A stretch of DNA of 64,000 nucleotides, from the NCBI GenBank assembly GCA_024103495.1, contig JAGFIQ010000149.1:1-64000 (forward strand). Direction: 5' to 3'. Position numbers and translations under genes: made by a program. Under the pieces are notes generated by a model, which was given only the letters and a program-made list of their open reading frames with translations, was not told the DNA's origin and searched no databases. The DNA is from Aridibacter famidurans. GTDB lineage: Bacteria > Acidobacteriota > Blastocatellia > Pyrinomonadales > Pyrinomonadaceae. Position 1 is the first letter of the stretch; each line of letters starts with the position of its first letter. Shown piece after piece: positions 44,316 to 52,753 of this stretch.

Positions 44316-45896
44316 TTAAACGGGATCGAACCTTCCCTCGGTGATCATCTCTTCGCTGATTCGCCTTGCTTCTGTATACCTCGCGGCTTCTTCGCCATTC
44401 GTCTCCTCGGGCAAGCCGTTTAGGATCTTCTGCAGCTCTTCGTCGAATATCCGCGTAATCAGCTCCGGTGTGTGTTTCACTTCATCGCCGTCTTCGTTCA
44501 CGATCCTTACCGAATCGCGATGCTTCATTCGCTGAGCGATCATCAGCCTGTATATGCGGTCGGTCGCGAGGTCTTCCATGTAGCCGTCAAGCAGCGAAGC
44601 TCCTCGTCCGCTCAGAACACCGTGGCGGTACCGGATCACGGTGCGAACGGCGGCGCGCGTACCTTTGAGGCTGCGTTTTCCGACGTTCTCGGGCACGGGC
44701 CGCAGATCGGGACGGGTGACATTGCCGCTCGTCACGTACGAGACCTGGTTGGGAACCGGGAACTGCGCTACGGCGATCTTGTTCTGGTCCGGATGCCCCG
44801 TCCACGCGCCGTCCATCCCCACATCCGATTCGTTCTTCTTGTCAGCCTCGAGAACCTTCAACGCGCGGGCGTTCAGTTCGGAATCGACGCGGCTCGGGTA
44901 GAGCGCCGTCATTCCGCCGATCGCAAGAAGTCCGTGCTTGTGGCAAACATCGACCATCTTCAGGCGCAGGTTCTGGAAAAAAGGCACATCCGAGGGGATC
45001 GTGTTGCGGTCGGGCAGCACCCAGTCCTTGTCTTCCAGATTGAAGTGGATAAGGCTCGCCATGTAATCCCAGCGGCCGAGGTTCAAACCGAGGATGTGGT
45101 CCCGCAGGTTGTAAATGAACTCTTCAGTCTGGAACGCAAGCGGATGCGATTCGACAAGCGCCATGCATTTGATATAGCCCTTGTCCCAGCCGAGCCTGCT
45201 TTCGACCGCTTCGAACAGATCGCGCCAAAACAGAGCCTCTTCGGCGGATTCCGACTTCGGTATGTAGAAACACAGGTTGTGTTTGAGGTTCGACGTGTCG
45301 ACGCCGAACGCGATCCGTGCAACGTCGTAAACCGACGCCGACACGAGCCTGTCCGGATGAATGCCCGCCTGGTTCAGATGAAGCCCGCGGACGCGCGTCC
45401 AGATCACCGTGCCGGACTCCCTGATCGATACCTCCCCGCCGCGTTTCTGGTCGAAATAGGTCAGCTCGCCGTGCAAAGCTTCGAGCGTGTTCCGGATCCC
45501 GAGCTCGAGGTTCTCCCACGTGTTCGCCATCGAATCTTCAAGGTCGATCATCACGCCGGGCGCGCCGGAATTGAGCATCTTGACGACCAGCGCGGCATCG
45601 TCTGCGGGCCCCGTCATCTGGTTTCTTTGGTCGCTGCACCAGTCGGGCAGAGCGATCTTCCATTCGCCGGTTACCTCCGGGTCCTCGGGAAGGTAGTCAG
45701 GCAGATCGCCTTTGTGGGCTGCGCTCAGGACCTGCGTGCGTTTCCGGGCCAGCTCCTTCTGCCGGGGAGTGAATTCGTCGTGCAGGACCTTCAGGAACCC
45801 TGCGAACCCTTCCGGGAGGTCTCGATCGATATCGAGATCCGCCGGTGCGTGGTTGATCCGCTTGTCGTACTTCATTGCTGAAGTGGTTTGAGTCAT
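44316..45896 (-). CDS. aceB: Malate synthase A
   Basis: A 526-residue enzyme condensing glyoxylate and acetyl-CoA to malate. Family elements: TPRQKELARKRTQVL, the magnesium-region LEDSMANTWENL, VIWTRVRGLHL, the Glu/Asp region LGLNLGRWDYMASLIH, and the catalytic-loop segment GMDGAWTGHPDQNKIA. ATG 45896 is used because it follows GGAGAAG and starts the family region; the frame remains open 60 codons further through the operator region, which is not expected to be translated. It is the first gene of the aceBA operon. A candidate promoter (TTTACA, 17 bases, TAAAGT, 45986 to 45958) lies upstream and a palindrome at 45914-45931 sits in the leader. Confidence 0.97.
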   Translation of the reverse strand: MTQTTSAMKYDKRINHAPADLDIDRDLPEGFAGFLKVLHDEFTPRQKELARKRTQVLSAAHKGDLPDYLPEDPEVTGEWKIALPDWCSDQRNQMTGPADDAALVVKMLNSGAPGVMIDLEDSMANTWENLELGIRNTLEALHGELTYFDQKRGGEVSIRESGTVIWTRVRGLHLNQAGIHPDRLVSASVYDVARIAFGVDTSNLKHNLCFYIPKSESAEEALFWRDLFEAVESRLGWDKGYIKCMALVESHPLAFQTEEFIYNLRDHILGLNLGRWDYMASLIHFNLEDKDWVLPDRNTIPSDVPFFQNLRLKMVDVCHKHGLLAIGGMTALYPSRVDSELNARALKVLEADKKNESDVGMDGAWTGHPDQNKIAVAQFPVPNQVSYVTSGNVTRPDLRPVPENVGKRSLKGTRAAVRTVIRYRHGVLSGRGASLLDGYMEDLATDRIYRLMIAQRMKHRDSVRIVNEDGDEVKHTPELITRIFDEELQKILNGLPEETNGEEAARYTEARRISEEMITEGRFDPV

Positions 45897-45913
45897 ATAC
45901 TTCTCCGTTGGAA

Positions 45914-45931
45914 TGTTCAAAATACTGAACA
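45914..45931. promoter_or_regulatory. Operator-like palindrome O1 in the aceB leader
   Basis: TGTTCA and TGAACA arms around AAATAC, 18 bases before the malate synthase start. The spacer is identical to that of the second palindrome at 46001-46020, with centres 88 bases apart. A repressor here would sit just downstream of the candidate aceB promoter. Confidence 0.8.
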
Positions 45932-45957
45932 GCCGTTCTGATTGTAATTCGGTTGGA

Positions 45958-45986
45958 ACTTTAAGTGGGTATGCGCTATTTGTAAA
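45958..45986 (-). promoter_or_regulatory. Candidate aceB promoter
   Basis: On the minus strand TTTACA (45986-45981), 17 bases, TAAAGT (45963-45958). It lies between the two palindromes, so both could contribute to repression. Confidence 0.5.
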
Positions 45987-46000
45987 CAGAAAAGTTCGCC

Positions 46001-46020
46001 GTGTTCGAAATACCGAACAC
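46001..46020. promoter_or_regulatory. Operator-like palindrome O2 between aceB and the IclR gene
   Basis: GTGTTCG and CGAACAC arms, a perfect 7-base match, around the same AAATAC spacer as O1. It lies 90 bases before the IclR-type start, where an autoregulatory site would be expected. Confidence 0.8.
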
Positions 46021-46109
46021 AATTTCACATATCGGAATGCGAGTGCTAGAATGCCGCGTGCCTGCTGAAAAGGCATTTCAAGGATCGAGGGAGGAATTAG
46101 AAAGCTGGA

Positions 46110-46907
46110 ATGGCGAAGTCAGAAAAAGGAAGTTCGTCGGAGAACACGACCTCACGCGCGGTAGACCGGGCATTGTCGATGCTGGAGCTGATCGGCGACA
46201 GCAAGACGGGATTGTCGAATGCGGACCTGAGCCGCCGGCTTAAGATACCGAAGAGCTCGGCAAGCTATATCCTGCGGGTCCTCGAGAACCGGGCCTACCT
46301 CAGGCGCGGCGACGACGGAAAGTACGTGCTCGGGATGAAACTGATGAGCCTCGCCGGCGACAATCTTTCGCACATGGACGTGCGCGAGGTTGCGAAGCCG
46401 GAGCTTGAGGCGTTCCTGCGGCGGTCCCGCCTGCCCGAAGCCCATCTGGCGGTTCTGGACAACGGCCGGGCGGTCTATATCGACAAGGTCGAATCTCCGG
46501 ACAGTTTTATCAAGATGGACATATGGGTCGGGCACCGGCTTCCCGTCCATACCACGGCGATCGGAAAGGTCCTTGTGGCGTCGCTTCCGGAAGAGAAGAT
46601 CCTCGAGATCCTGAAGCAGCGCGGGATGGAGACAAAGACCCAACGGTCCATCAGAACGCCGCAAGGTTTCCTACGCGAGGCCAAGAAGATCAAGAAGTAC
46701 GGATTCGCCGTGGATAATGAAGAGAATTCGCCCGGGGTCCGGTGCATCGCCGCGCCTATCAGGGACGCAAACGGAAACGTCATCGCGGCGCTCGGTACTT
46801 CAAGCACGATCCTGGAGATCGATACGGAACATCTGCCTCGATATGTCGAGCTTGTGAAAGAGGCCGCTTTGAAGGTATCAAGACAGCTCGGATACACGGA
46901 GCCCTGA
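46110..46907 (+). CDS. IclR-family regulator of the glyoxylate operon
   Basis: A 265-residue regulator: N-terminal winged helix (about 12-72; AVDRALSMLELIGDSK, LSNADLSRRLKIPKSSASYI, LRVLENRAYL) and C-terminal GAF-like effector domain (about 85-262; HLAVLDNGRAVYIDKVESPD, GHRLPVHTTAIGKVLVASLP, DNEENSPGVRCIAAPI). IclR of enteric bacteria represses the ace genes and responds to glyoxylate and pyruvate. The divergent position next to aceBA and the paired palindromes between them make the same role likely here, though operator sequence differs from the enteric one. The Shine-Dalgarno is weak at ATG 46110; a GGAGG lies farther up at 46089. Confidence 0.9.
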   Translation: MAKSEKGSSSENTTSRAVDRALSMLELIGDSKTGLSNADLSRRLKIPKSSASYILRVLENRAYLRRGDDGKYVLGMKLMSLAGDNLSHMDVREVAKPELEAFLRRSRLPEAHLAVLDNGRAVYIDKVESPDSFIKMDIWVGHRLPVHTTAIGKVLVASLPEEKILEILKQRGMETKTQRSIRTPQGFLREAKKIKKYGFAVDNEENSPGVRCIAAPIRDANGNVIAALGTSSTILEIDTEHLPRYVELVKEAALKVSRQLGYTEP

Positions 46908-47101
46908 AACTGCCCTTTTCGGCCGCTGCTCGTCAACTGCTGAAAGAAGGCGCGGTGACTGAAGACGAACTGTAATTCTATCGCCCGCGCCGGATGACAA
47001 ACGTAATCCCACCGCGTATTGCGCGAAAAGCGCCGCTCCGGATTGCCGACCGAGGTCGATCCAGAGCAGCGCTTCTCGCTGTGACAAAGCCAGGAGGGAG
47101 A

Positions 47102-47899
47102 TCAGAACGTCAGATAATACATCGACTGGTTCGCCCGAGGATCATCCACCCGCCGGAACTTGGTCCGTTCGAGATTCTCCGCTTCGCACGGAAGCGGGTC
47201 GTATTGCGAGCTTCCGTCCTGCTTGAATTGCAGGATGTTGAACGCCTTGTTCTTGTTGATGCACAGATTGTAATCGCCTTCGCCGCCGGTCCAGTACAAA
47301 GGCTTGTCTCCGTAAGTCCTCGCGTAATAGTAGGTCCTCGGGAAGGTTCCGTACGGAATGTTCTTCTTCTCCTTCAGCCTTTGACTCACGGGGATCGTCT
47401 TGCATTCTCCTTTCTTGACATTCCACCAGCCTTCGGTCCAGAAGCCGTAATTTGTCTCGTATCCGAGGGAGAAGTAGACCTCGTCGTCAAATCTCTCGTT
47501 GCAGACCCTCAGGCTGTATTTGGTGCGGATGTTCTTGAAACGGGAAAAGCCGAACCGTCCGCCTGTGCCGATAATGATCTTGCCCGTGTCGGCCGGGAGG
47601 TCCCGGGCATAGAGGTACTTATCGAGGATCGTCCGTTTCTCATAGACTTTGACCTTGAACGGAGTGAACACGCCTTCCCTGTTCCAGAAGATGTTCTCCC
47701 CGCTCTTCAGATCGACACAGCCGATAGCGAACAAGGTGATCGTCTTATCCTTGTGCATGCAGATCTTTCTGGTTTCGCCCGAATTGTTCTTGATCTCGAC
47801 CGGTGGGTTGTTCGCGAGGCTTTGAGCCTCGACGCTGTTTGTGAAAAATATGAGTGCGGCCGCAGATAGCAGCATTGATGAAGCAATCGTCCTGATCAT
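47102..47899 (-). CDS. Exported DUF1036-containing protein
   Basis: A 265-residue protein with a signal peptide (about 1-25, SVEAQ). The central to C-terminal part matches DUF1036: YSLRVCNERFDDEVYFSLGY, WTEGWWNVKKGECKTI, TYYYARTYGDKPLYW and YNLCINKNKAFNI, with cysteines spaced as in the family. The N-terminal half (IKNNSGETRKICMHKDKTIT, LFAIGCVDLKSGENIFWNRE) resembles a second, degenerate copy of a similar beta domain. DUF1036 proteins are exported and of unknown function. GGGAGAAACGG precedes the ATG. It is convergent with the IclR gene. Confidence 0.82.
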   Translation of the reverse strand: MIRTIASSMLLSAAALIFFTNSVEAQSLANNPPVEIKNNSGETRKICMHKDKTITLFAIGCVDLKSGENIFWNREGVFTPFKVKVYEKRTILDKYLYARDLPADTGKIIIGTGGRFGFSRFKNIRTKYSLRVCNERFDDEVYFSLGYETNYGFWTEGWWNVKKGECKTIPVSQRLKEKKNIPYGTFPRTYYYARTYGDKPLYWTGGEGDYNLCINKNKAFNILQFKQDGSSQYDPLPCEAENLERTKFRRVDDPRANQSMYYLTF

Positions 47900-48170
47900 T
47901 CCGTTTCTCCCGTTGTTGGTTGAAGTGATGAATCGCTTTGAGTATAGAACACTCGTAAATCACCCTTCGAACGGTTCACGAGTTTATCTTGCAGAAGCGC
48001 GGGAAATTCTCTTCATCTCTTTGTATAGTCTGCCGGCCGGGGAGTCAAAGTTCTTGCGTGACAGGATCCGAGCCTTCCGCAATTGAGAAAGTATAGAGCG
48101 TCGTGTCCGGTGTCCGTTTCAACAGCCGAGATCCCAATACCAAGACAAAGCAATGGAGTAGAATTAACAT

Positions 48171-48791
48171 ATGAAACCAAGAATGCTCTTCACCTCGTTG
48201 TTCGCTATCGCGATACTCGTTTCCGCCGCCTTCGCAGATTCGCCGATCACCTCGACGGATTTTGCGAAGGCTTACCAGGACGAGCCGATAGTCGTTACCG
48301 CAAAAGACGCGAAAGGCGTCATCAACGACCGGCTGATGGAGTATCTCGTCAATGAGTACAACCCGATCGATGTGAAGATGGCGGTCATCAACCAGATCGG
48401 CTGGCAGATCAGCGGAAGAAAGAATTCTCAGCTGTTTCTCGAATATTTGGCCAAGAACCGCGGGTATTCCGACGCTGAAAGGCTCTACAAGAAAGGCGAG
48501 GACTTTGAGCTGCTTTCGTACGCCTACCTCAAGGCGATGGACAACTACTTCGAGGTTGACGAGGCGCTCCGGTTCGCCGAGCGGGCCTTAAAGGAGAACA
48601 AGGAAAGAAGCCGGACTTTCCACCTGATCGCGGGGCTGATCAGGTCTCAGAAGATGATGGACGAAAGCTTCTGCGCGGTGTACCGGATCACGGACGGGAT
48701 TCGGAAGAACGAGAAGCTGATGAACGACATGAGGACGAAGGCAGTCGGGATCATCTACGAGTACATGGATATCTATGGGGACTCGTGCTGA
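48171..48791 (+). CDS. Exported helical-repeat protein, unknown function
   Basis: A 206-residue protein with a signal peptide (about 1-22, SAAFAD). The mature part is mostly helical with TPR-like alternation (DFELLSYAYLKAMDNYFEVD, EALRFAERALKENKERSRTF, HLIAGLIRSQKMMDESF). GGAG lies a little far (about 13 bases) upstream of the ATG. No family was recognised. Repeats begin within about 10 bases after the stop. Confidence 0.75.
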   Translation: MKPRMLFTSLFAIAILVSAAFADSPITSTDFAKAYQDEPIVVTAKDAKGVINDRLMEYLVNEYNPIDVKMAVINQIGWQISGRKNSQLFLEYLAKNRGYSDAERLYKKGEDFELLSYAYLKAMDNYFEVDEALRFAERALKENKERSRTFHLIAGLIRSQKMMDESFCAVYRITDGIRKNEKLMNDMRTKAVGIIYEYMDIYGDSC

Positions 48792-48794
48792 CGT

Positions 48795-49030
48795 CAGTTC
48801 AAGGTTCCAGGTTCCAGGATAGGCGGCGGAACCCCGCGCGTAAGCGAGGGGGCTGATCTGAGTTCCAGGTTCCAAGTTCCAGGTTCAAAGATAATTAGCG
48901 GAACCCCGCGCGCAAGCGAGGGGGCGGGGCAGAAACGCGACCGTCAGGGAGCGTGCCGATGCGAGTTCCAGGTTCCAAGATAAATAGCGGAACCCCGCGC
49001 GTAAGCGAGGGGGCGCACCCGCGTTCGAGG
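48795..49030. repeat. Family C repeats (four hairpins) with microrepeats
   Basis: Four copies of the GGAACCCCGCGCGTAAGCGA / GGGGGC hairpin module (about 48826, 48898, 48988 and related) alternate with GTTCCAGGTTCCAGGTTC-type microrepeats and one GAAACGCGACCGTCAGGGAG segment (about 48932). Confidence 0.75.
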
Positions 49031-49059
49031 TTCCAGGCTTCTGGTTCCTGGCTGGGCGG

Positions 49060-49365
49060 CTGCCCACGCGTGGCTTGTTTACCGGTGAATGGGCTGGACG
49101 CTTACAAGGAGAATCTAACCACAGAGTTCACAGAGGTTTTCACGGAGAGCTCTGAGATTCTTGGCTCTCCGCATACCGATTTCAGTCTCCGCGGCTCGGC
49201 GCTTTCGCCAGAGTGGACTTATCTGAGAGATCTCTTTCCGGCGCTTGTTTTAACGCGAAGGCCGCAAAGGCCGTCAAGGTTACGGAACCTCTCCGTGTCC
49301 ACCGTGAGAACCTCTGTGGCCTTTGCGGTCAAAACCTCCCCGCCTGCGACCGGACACTCGAGCGG
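49060..49365. repeat. Element E copy 1, about 300 bp, left of the helicase gene
   Basis: This element is highly similar (most positions identical by eye) to 52300-52612 in the same orientation. Its ends are imperfect inverted repeats (CCACAGAG...CACAGAGGTTTTCACGG on the left; GTGAGAACCTCTGTGG on the right). The interior includes GGCGCTTGTTTTAACGCGAA and GGCCGCAAAGGCCG. It has no coding potential. It looks like a non-autonomous mobile or dispersed repeat. Confidence 0.75.
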
Positions 49366-49485
49366 CCTATAAGCCGCTGCGTTCATCGATCGTTGGGCAT
49401 TGCCCAATGTCCATTGAATCTGTGCTCAGTCCTTCACTTACAGTACCTGAAGAATCGATAGCTGCTGACGATGCAGTCCTTCCTT

Positions 49486-52191
49486 TCATTGCCATCTGTC
49501 CTGCCTCTCGATCTCGTTTCTGAACGTCGATGAAAATGCCTTCATTCTTGCTTTCAGCAATTCCCTGCGGCCTTCGGGTGTGCGGGTGTAGAGAAGTTCC
49601 GACGAACTGACGTATTTGAGCCAGGCTTCGTGAAAGATCGAGGCCGTCTCTTTCCTCGCCGCGAATTTCATCGGTACGGCGTGATAATCGGTCCTTTCGC
49701 GGCCAAAAAACTCGCCTTCGCGAACGACCAGGTATCTGGGGTTGTCGATCGGGGCCAGTATCTCGGCCACAAGGTCCGCAAACAGGGAAGACTCGTAAAA
49801 GGTGCAGCCCGACAACGAAACGTAGAACGTACCGTCAAGATTCTGCGTAACATTGACCCTCATTCTCCTAATCGACGTCTCGATAAAACCGGTGCGGCAC
49901 ATCGACTCCGCCAGAGCCCTTCCTATCTGCTTCAAGGACCCGTCGATGGGCAGAAACCGGAAGACTGTCTTGATCACCGCGATCGTCTTGGGAAGTGTGT
50001 AGATCAGCGCGCCCACGATGCCTAACAAAAGTATCAGAAGGAAGTTGGAGGTCAGCCTCGGCCGGGAATAGAGGATTGCCACGACTACTGCAGCGAGTGC
50101 CGCCGTCACCTGGCCCAGGATATATGCGAACGAATGCCTGAGCAGATATCGACTCAGTTGGGGTGCTCTTTCAGCCTTGACCGAAGGAATGATCCTTGCG
50201 GATTCGTCCAGCGTCAAAGCCTCACTCCACCGAATGGCAACCGTCTCGAGTTCTTCGAACCGGCGCCGCATCTGCCGGTTGTTGGCTGAGATTGCGACTG
50301 ATTCTCCGAACTCAAGTCCGGACTGAAGAACCTTTGCGTTCATTCTGGCGAACCCGCTCTCTATCGTAAGCTCTTTTTCTGAAAGCCCTACGAAGGTATC
50401 GAAGCGTTTCGTGAGGTTGTAAAAGTCGCTCCAGCCGGCATATGAGCTCGGATTGATGGCCGTCAGGTGCCAGATCGAGCTTATCTTCCCGGGGTCTTCC
50501 GGGTTTATTCTGATAGCCCGGCCCCGCATCTGATTCGTCAGCATGAACGAGCCGACGGAACTTGCGAGAACCAGCGAGTTGACCGCCGGGGCATCCCATC
50601 CCTCGCCCAGAAGCGAGCGCGTGCCGACCAAAACCTTTATCTCGCCTTCCATCAGGAGCGCCGTGAATGCTCCCGTCAGCTGATTCAGCGGTCCGGAGAT
50701 CTTGTGATATTTTCCATCGCTTCCCATCGGAACGGCCTTTATCTGATCGCGATCGACGAACCTGAGCAGCGAATCCAGCCTGTCCGAAGGGATGATGCTG
50801 ATACGGCCCGTAAGTAAAGCGACCTGATCGGGGATGGGAGTGGACGAAGCGAGCGCCTTGAACACAGGCCAGGCCCCAAGATTGATCTCGCCCGTTTTCA
50901 GCTTCGAAGTAAGCTCCTCGTCCCGAATGTAATCGGTCAGGATCACCTGTCGAAGTCCTTCGCCGCGGGTCCGATGCTCTAGCTGATGGATCGCCACGCA
51001 GGCATCCACCTTTGAGGAGCTTAAGGAAAGCGAGCGTTCAAGTCTCCGAGACCTCTCAAGTGAGAGCTCTCTCTTGTGCAGAAGCTCAGAGGCCCTGAGC
51101 TGTTTCTTCAAGTTCGTGACGAAGATCTCCTGCTCTTCATCATGCTCAAAGATCCTGGAAAACAGGACCGTTTCCACCAGTTTCTGCCACCAGTGCCGAC
51201 CCAGTTCCGGAATGTCCTCATTCGAAAGGTCCAGGAGGGCCATAAGCTCTTCATTGTCCGGCAGCCCCCTCGATTTTATGAAGCTCAAGATGGCGATCGC
51301 GATCTCCGGGTCCCTGATCACGTCCTGCTCTATATCCGTTGAATGCAGCCAGGGATGCGAGAGGACGATCGCTTCAAACTCCCTGTTTTCGAACAATGTA
51401 TTGCAGAGCGTAGAAACCCGTCTATCGTATTCCTCTATTTGCTTCTTTTCAGATGCAGTGGCGTTGCAGGCCCAGAGAAAATCCTGATGGGCGCATAGTG
51501 TGCCCGCCTTTACCAGTTCGGGTACTGAGATCTCTTCATCGATCGGCCCGCAAAGCTGTTCGTACCTTGCCCACTCGTGTCCCTGGGAATCGTACGGAGG
51601 TGTGGCCGTAAGCGAAACAAGTGTCAGGTCGGGAAATCGGTCGCAGACCCTTTCGAGGGCCCGCCACCATTCGGCCCGCAGGTGATGCGCTTCGTCGAGG
51701 ATCAGCACTTGAAAGTCATGATCTTCAAGTGTCTTCAGAAAGCTGTTTACTTCCTCTTCCTTCAGTCCCTGATCCTCTTCAAGAAGCAGAATCTCTTCTT
51801 CAGGATCCGCGCTCAGCTCTTCGGCAAATTTCGCGTGCAGAGCCTGGTACGTGATCGAGGTCAGCAGTCTCGGCTCTTTGATCGTGTTACTCACCCAGTC
51901 GGGCTGTCGGCCATCGTCCGCTTCAAGGAAGTCTTTCAGTCGATCGATCCACTGGTCTCTGATAACCCTTGTGGGTGAAAGAACCAGTGTCGGTTTTCCA
52001 AGGATCCGGAACACCTCGAGACCGAGAATGGTCTTGCCGGCTCCGGGAGCAGCGACGAGGTGAATACGCTTGTCGCTTAGGTGATCTTCGACGGCGTCCA
52101 GGACGCGCTTCTGGTAGGGGCGCCAGGGATGGCGGAACCTGAGGCTTTCGAATGGCCTGTCAGCAGGAGTTTCCATTACTGGTCTGGACAA
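49486..52191 (-). CDS. SF2 DEAD/DEAH helicase with internal transmembrane pair
   Basis: A 901-residue protein. Motif I AAPGAGKT (47-54), motif II DEAH (166-169), motif III SLTATPP (about 194), and helicase C-terminal motifs VLVGTRSLLGEGWDAPAVN and NQMRGRAIRINPE (about 525-570) form a complete SF2 core, preceded by the WRPYQ Q-like motif. After the helicase, residues about 690-735 hold two hydrophobic helices (LGQVTAALAAVVVAILY; NFLLILLLGIVGALIYTL), then a 150-residue domain (NVTQNLDGTFYVSLSGCTFY) of unknown type. Membrane attachment of an SF2 helicase is unusual. The start is TTG 52191 or ATG 52176. It lies between two direct repeats and has no partner gene. Confidence 0.88.
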   Translation of the reverse strand: MSRPVMETPADRPFESLRFRHPWRPYQKRVLDAVEDHLSDKRIHLVAAPGAGKTILGLEVFRILGKPTLVLSPTRVIRDQWIDRLKDFLEADDGRQPDWVSNTIKEPRLLTSITYQALHAKFAEELSADPEEEILLLEEDQGLKEEEVNSFLKTLEDHDFQVLILDEAHHLRAEWWRALERVCDRFPDLTLVSLTATPPYDSQGHEWARYEQLCGPIDEEISVPELVKAGTLCAHQDFLWACNATASEKKQIEEYDRRVSTLCNTLFENREFEAIVLSHPWLHSTDIEQDVIRDPEIAIAILSFIKSRGLPDNEELMALLDLSNEDIPELGRHWWQKLVETVLFSRIFEHDEEQEIFVTNLKKQLRASELLHKRELSLERSRRLERSLSLSSSKVDACVAIHQLEHRTRGEGLRQVILTDYIRDEELTSKLKTGEINLGAWPVFKALASSTPIPDQVALLTGRISIIPSDRLDSLLRFVDRDQIKAVPMGSDGKYHKISGPLNQLTGAFTALLMEGEIKVLVGTRSLLGEGWDAPAVNSLVLASSVGSFMLTNQMRGRAIRINPEDPGKISSIWHLTAINPSSYAGWSDFYNLTKRFDTFVGLSEKELTIESGFARMNAKVLQSGLEFGESVAISANNRQMRRRFEELETVAIRWSEALTLDESARIIPSVKAERAPQLSRYLLRHSFAYILGQVTAALAAVVVAILYSRPRLTSNFLLILLLGIVGALIYTLPKTIAVIKTVFRFLPIDGSLKQIGRALAESMCRTGFIETSIRRMRVNVTQNLDGTFYVSLSGCTFYESSLFADLVAEILAPIDNPRYLVVREGEFFGRERTDYHAVPMKFAARKETASIFHEAWLKYVSSSELLYTRTPEGRRELLKARMKAFSSTFRNEIERQDRWQ

Positions 52192-52204
52192 TATCCGTCC
52201 GTGA

Positions 52205-52265
52205 TCTTGGGAAAGGGCGGAACCCCGTGTGTCAGATAGGGGGCAGACTTTAGTTCAAGGTTAAG
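52205..52265. repeat. Degenerate family C repeat
   Basis: GCGGAACCCCGTGTGTCAGA-TAGGGGGC followed by GTTCAAGGTT, a worn copy of the 48.8-49.0 kb modules. Confidence 0.55.
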
Positions 52266-52299
52266 AGTCCCACGTTCTTATTCTGGCGGCAGCCCCCGG

Positions 52300-52612
52300 C
52301 GTTCAACCGTCTATGGGTGGCTTGTATTCCCGTGCACGGGCTGGAAGCTCAGCCGCAGTATCTAACCACAGAGGTCACGAAGGGTTTCACGAAGAGCACT
52401 GAGATTCTTGGCTCTCCGTATACCGATTTCAGTCTTCGCGGCTCGGCGCTTTCGCCAGAGTGGACTTATCTGAGCGATCTCTTTCCGGCGCTTGTTTTAG
52501 CGCGAAGGCCGCAAAGGCCGCTAAAGTTACGAGTCCTCTCCGTGTCCACTGTGAGAACCTCTGTGGCCTTTGCGGTCAAAACCTCCCCGCCTGCGACCGG
52601 ACACCCGGATGG
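52300..52612. repeat. Element E copy 2, right of the helicase gene
   Basis: Direct repeat of 49060-49365 (shared blocks include GATTCTTGGCTCTCCG, TTTCGCCAGAGTGGACTTAT and CGCCTGCGACCGGACAC). The remaining gap to 52753 has no recognisable gene. Confidence 0.75.
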
Positions 52613-52753
52613 GACATAGGCCGGCGCTTTTTTCTCAGTACTTGCGAGGCGCAGTACCGTCTGCGGTCCAGTCAGCGAGGCCTGAAAACGTCGTGAGACG
52701 ACTCACCCAGATTCTCATTACTCATCTCTCAGTACTGTCGAAACCCTCAGTCC

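Noticed and set aside
44472-45881. Plus-strand open frame (469 codons) antisense to malate synthase
   Set aside because: Malate synthase is unmistakable on the other strand; the antisense product has no family features.
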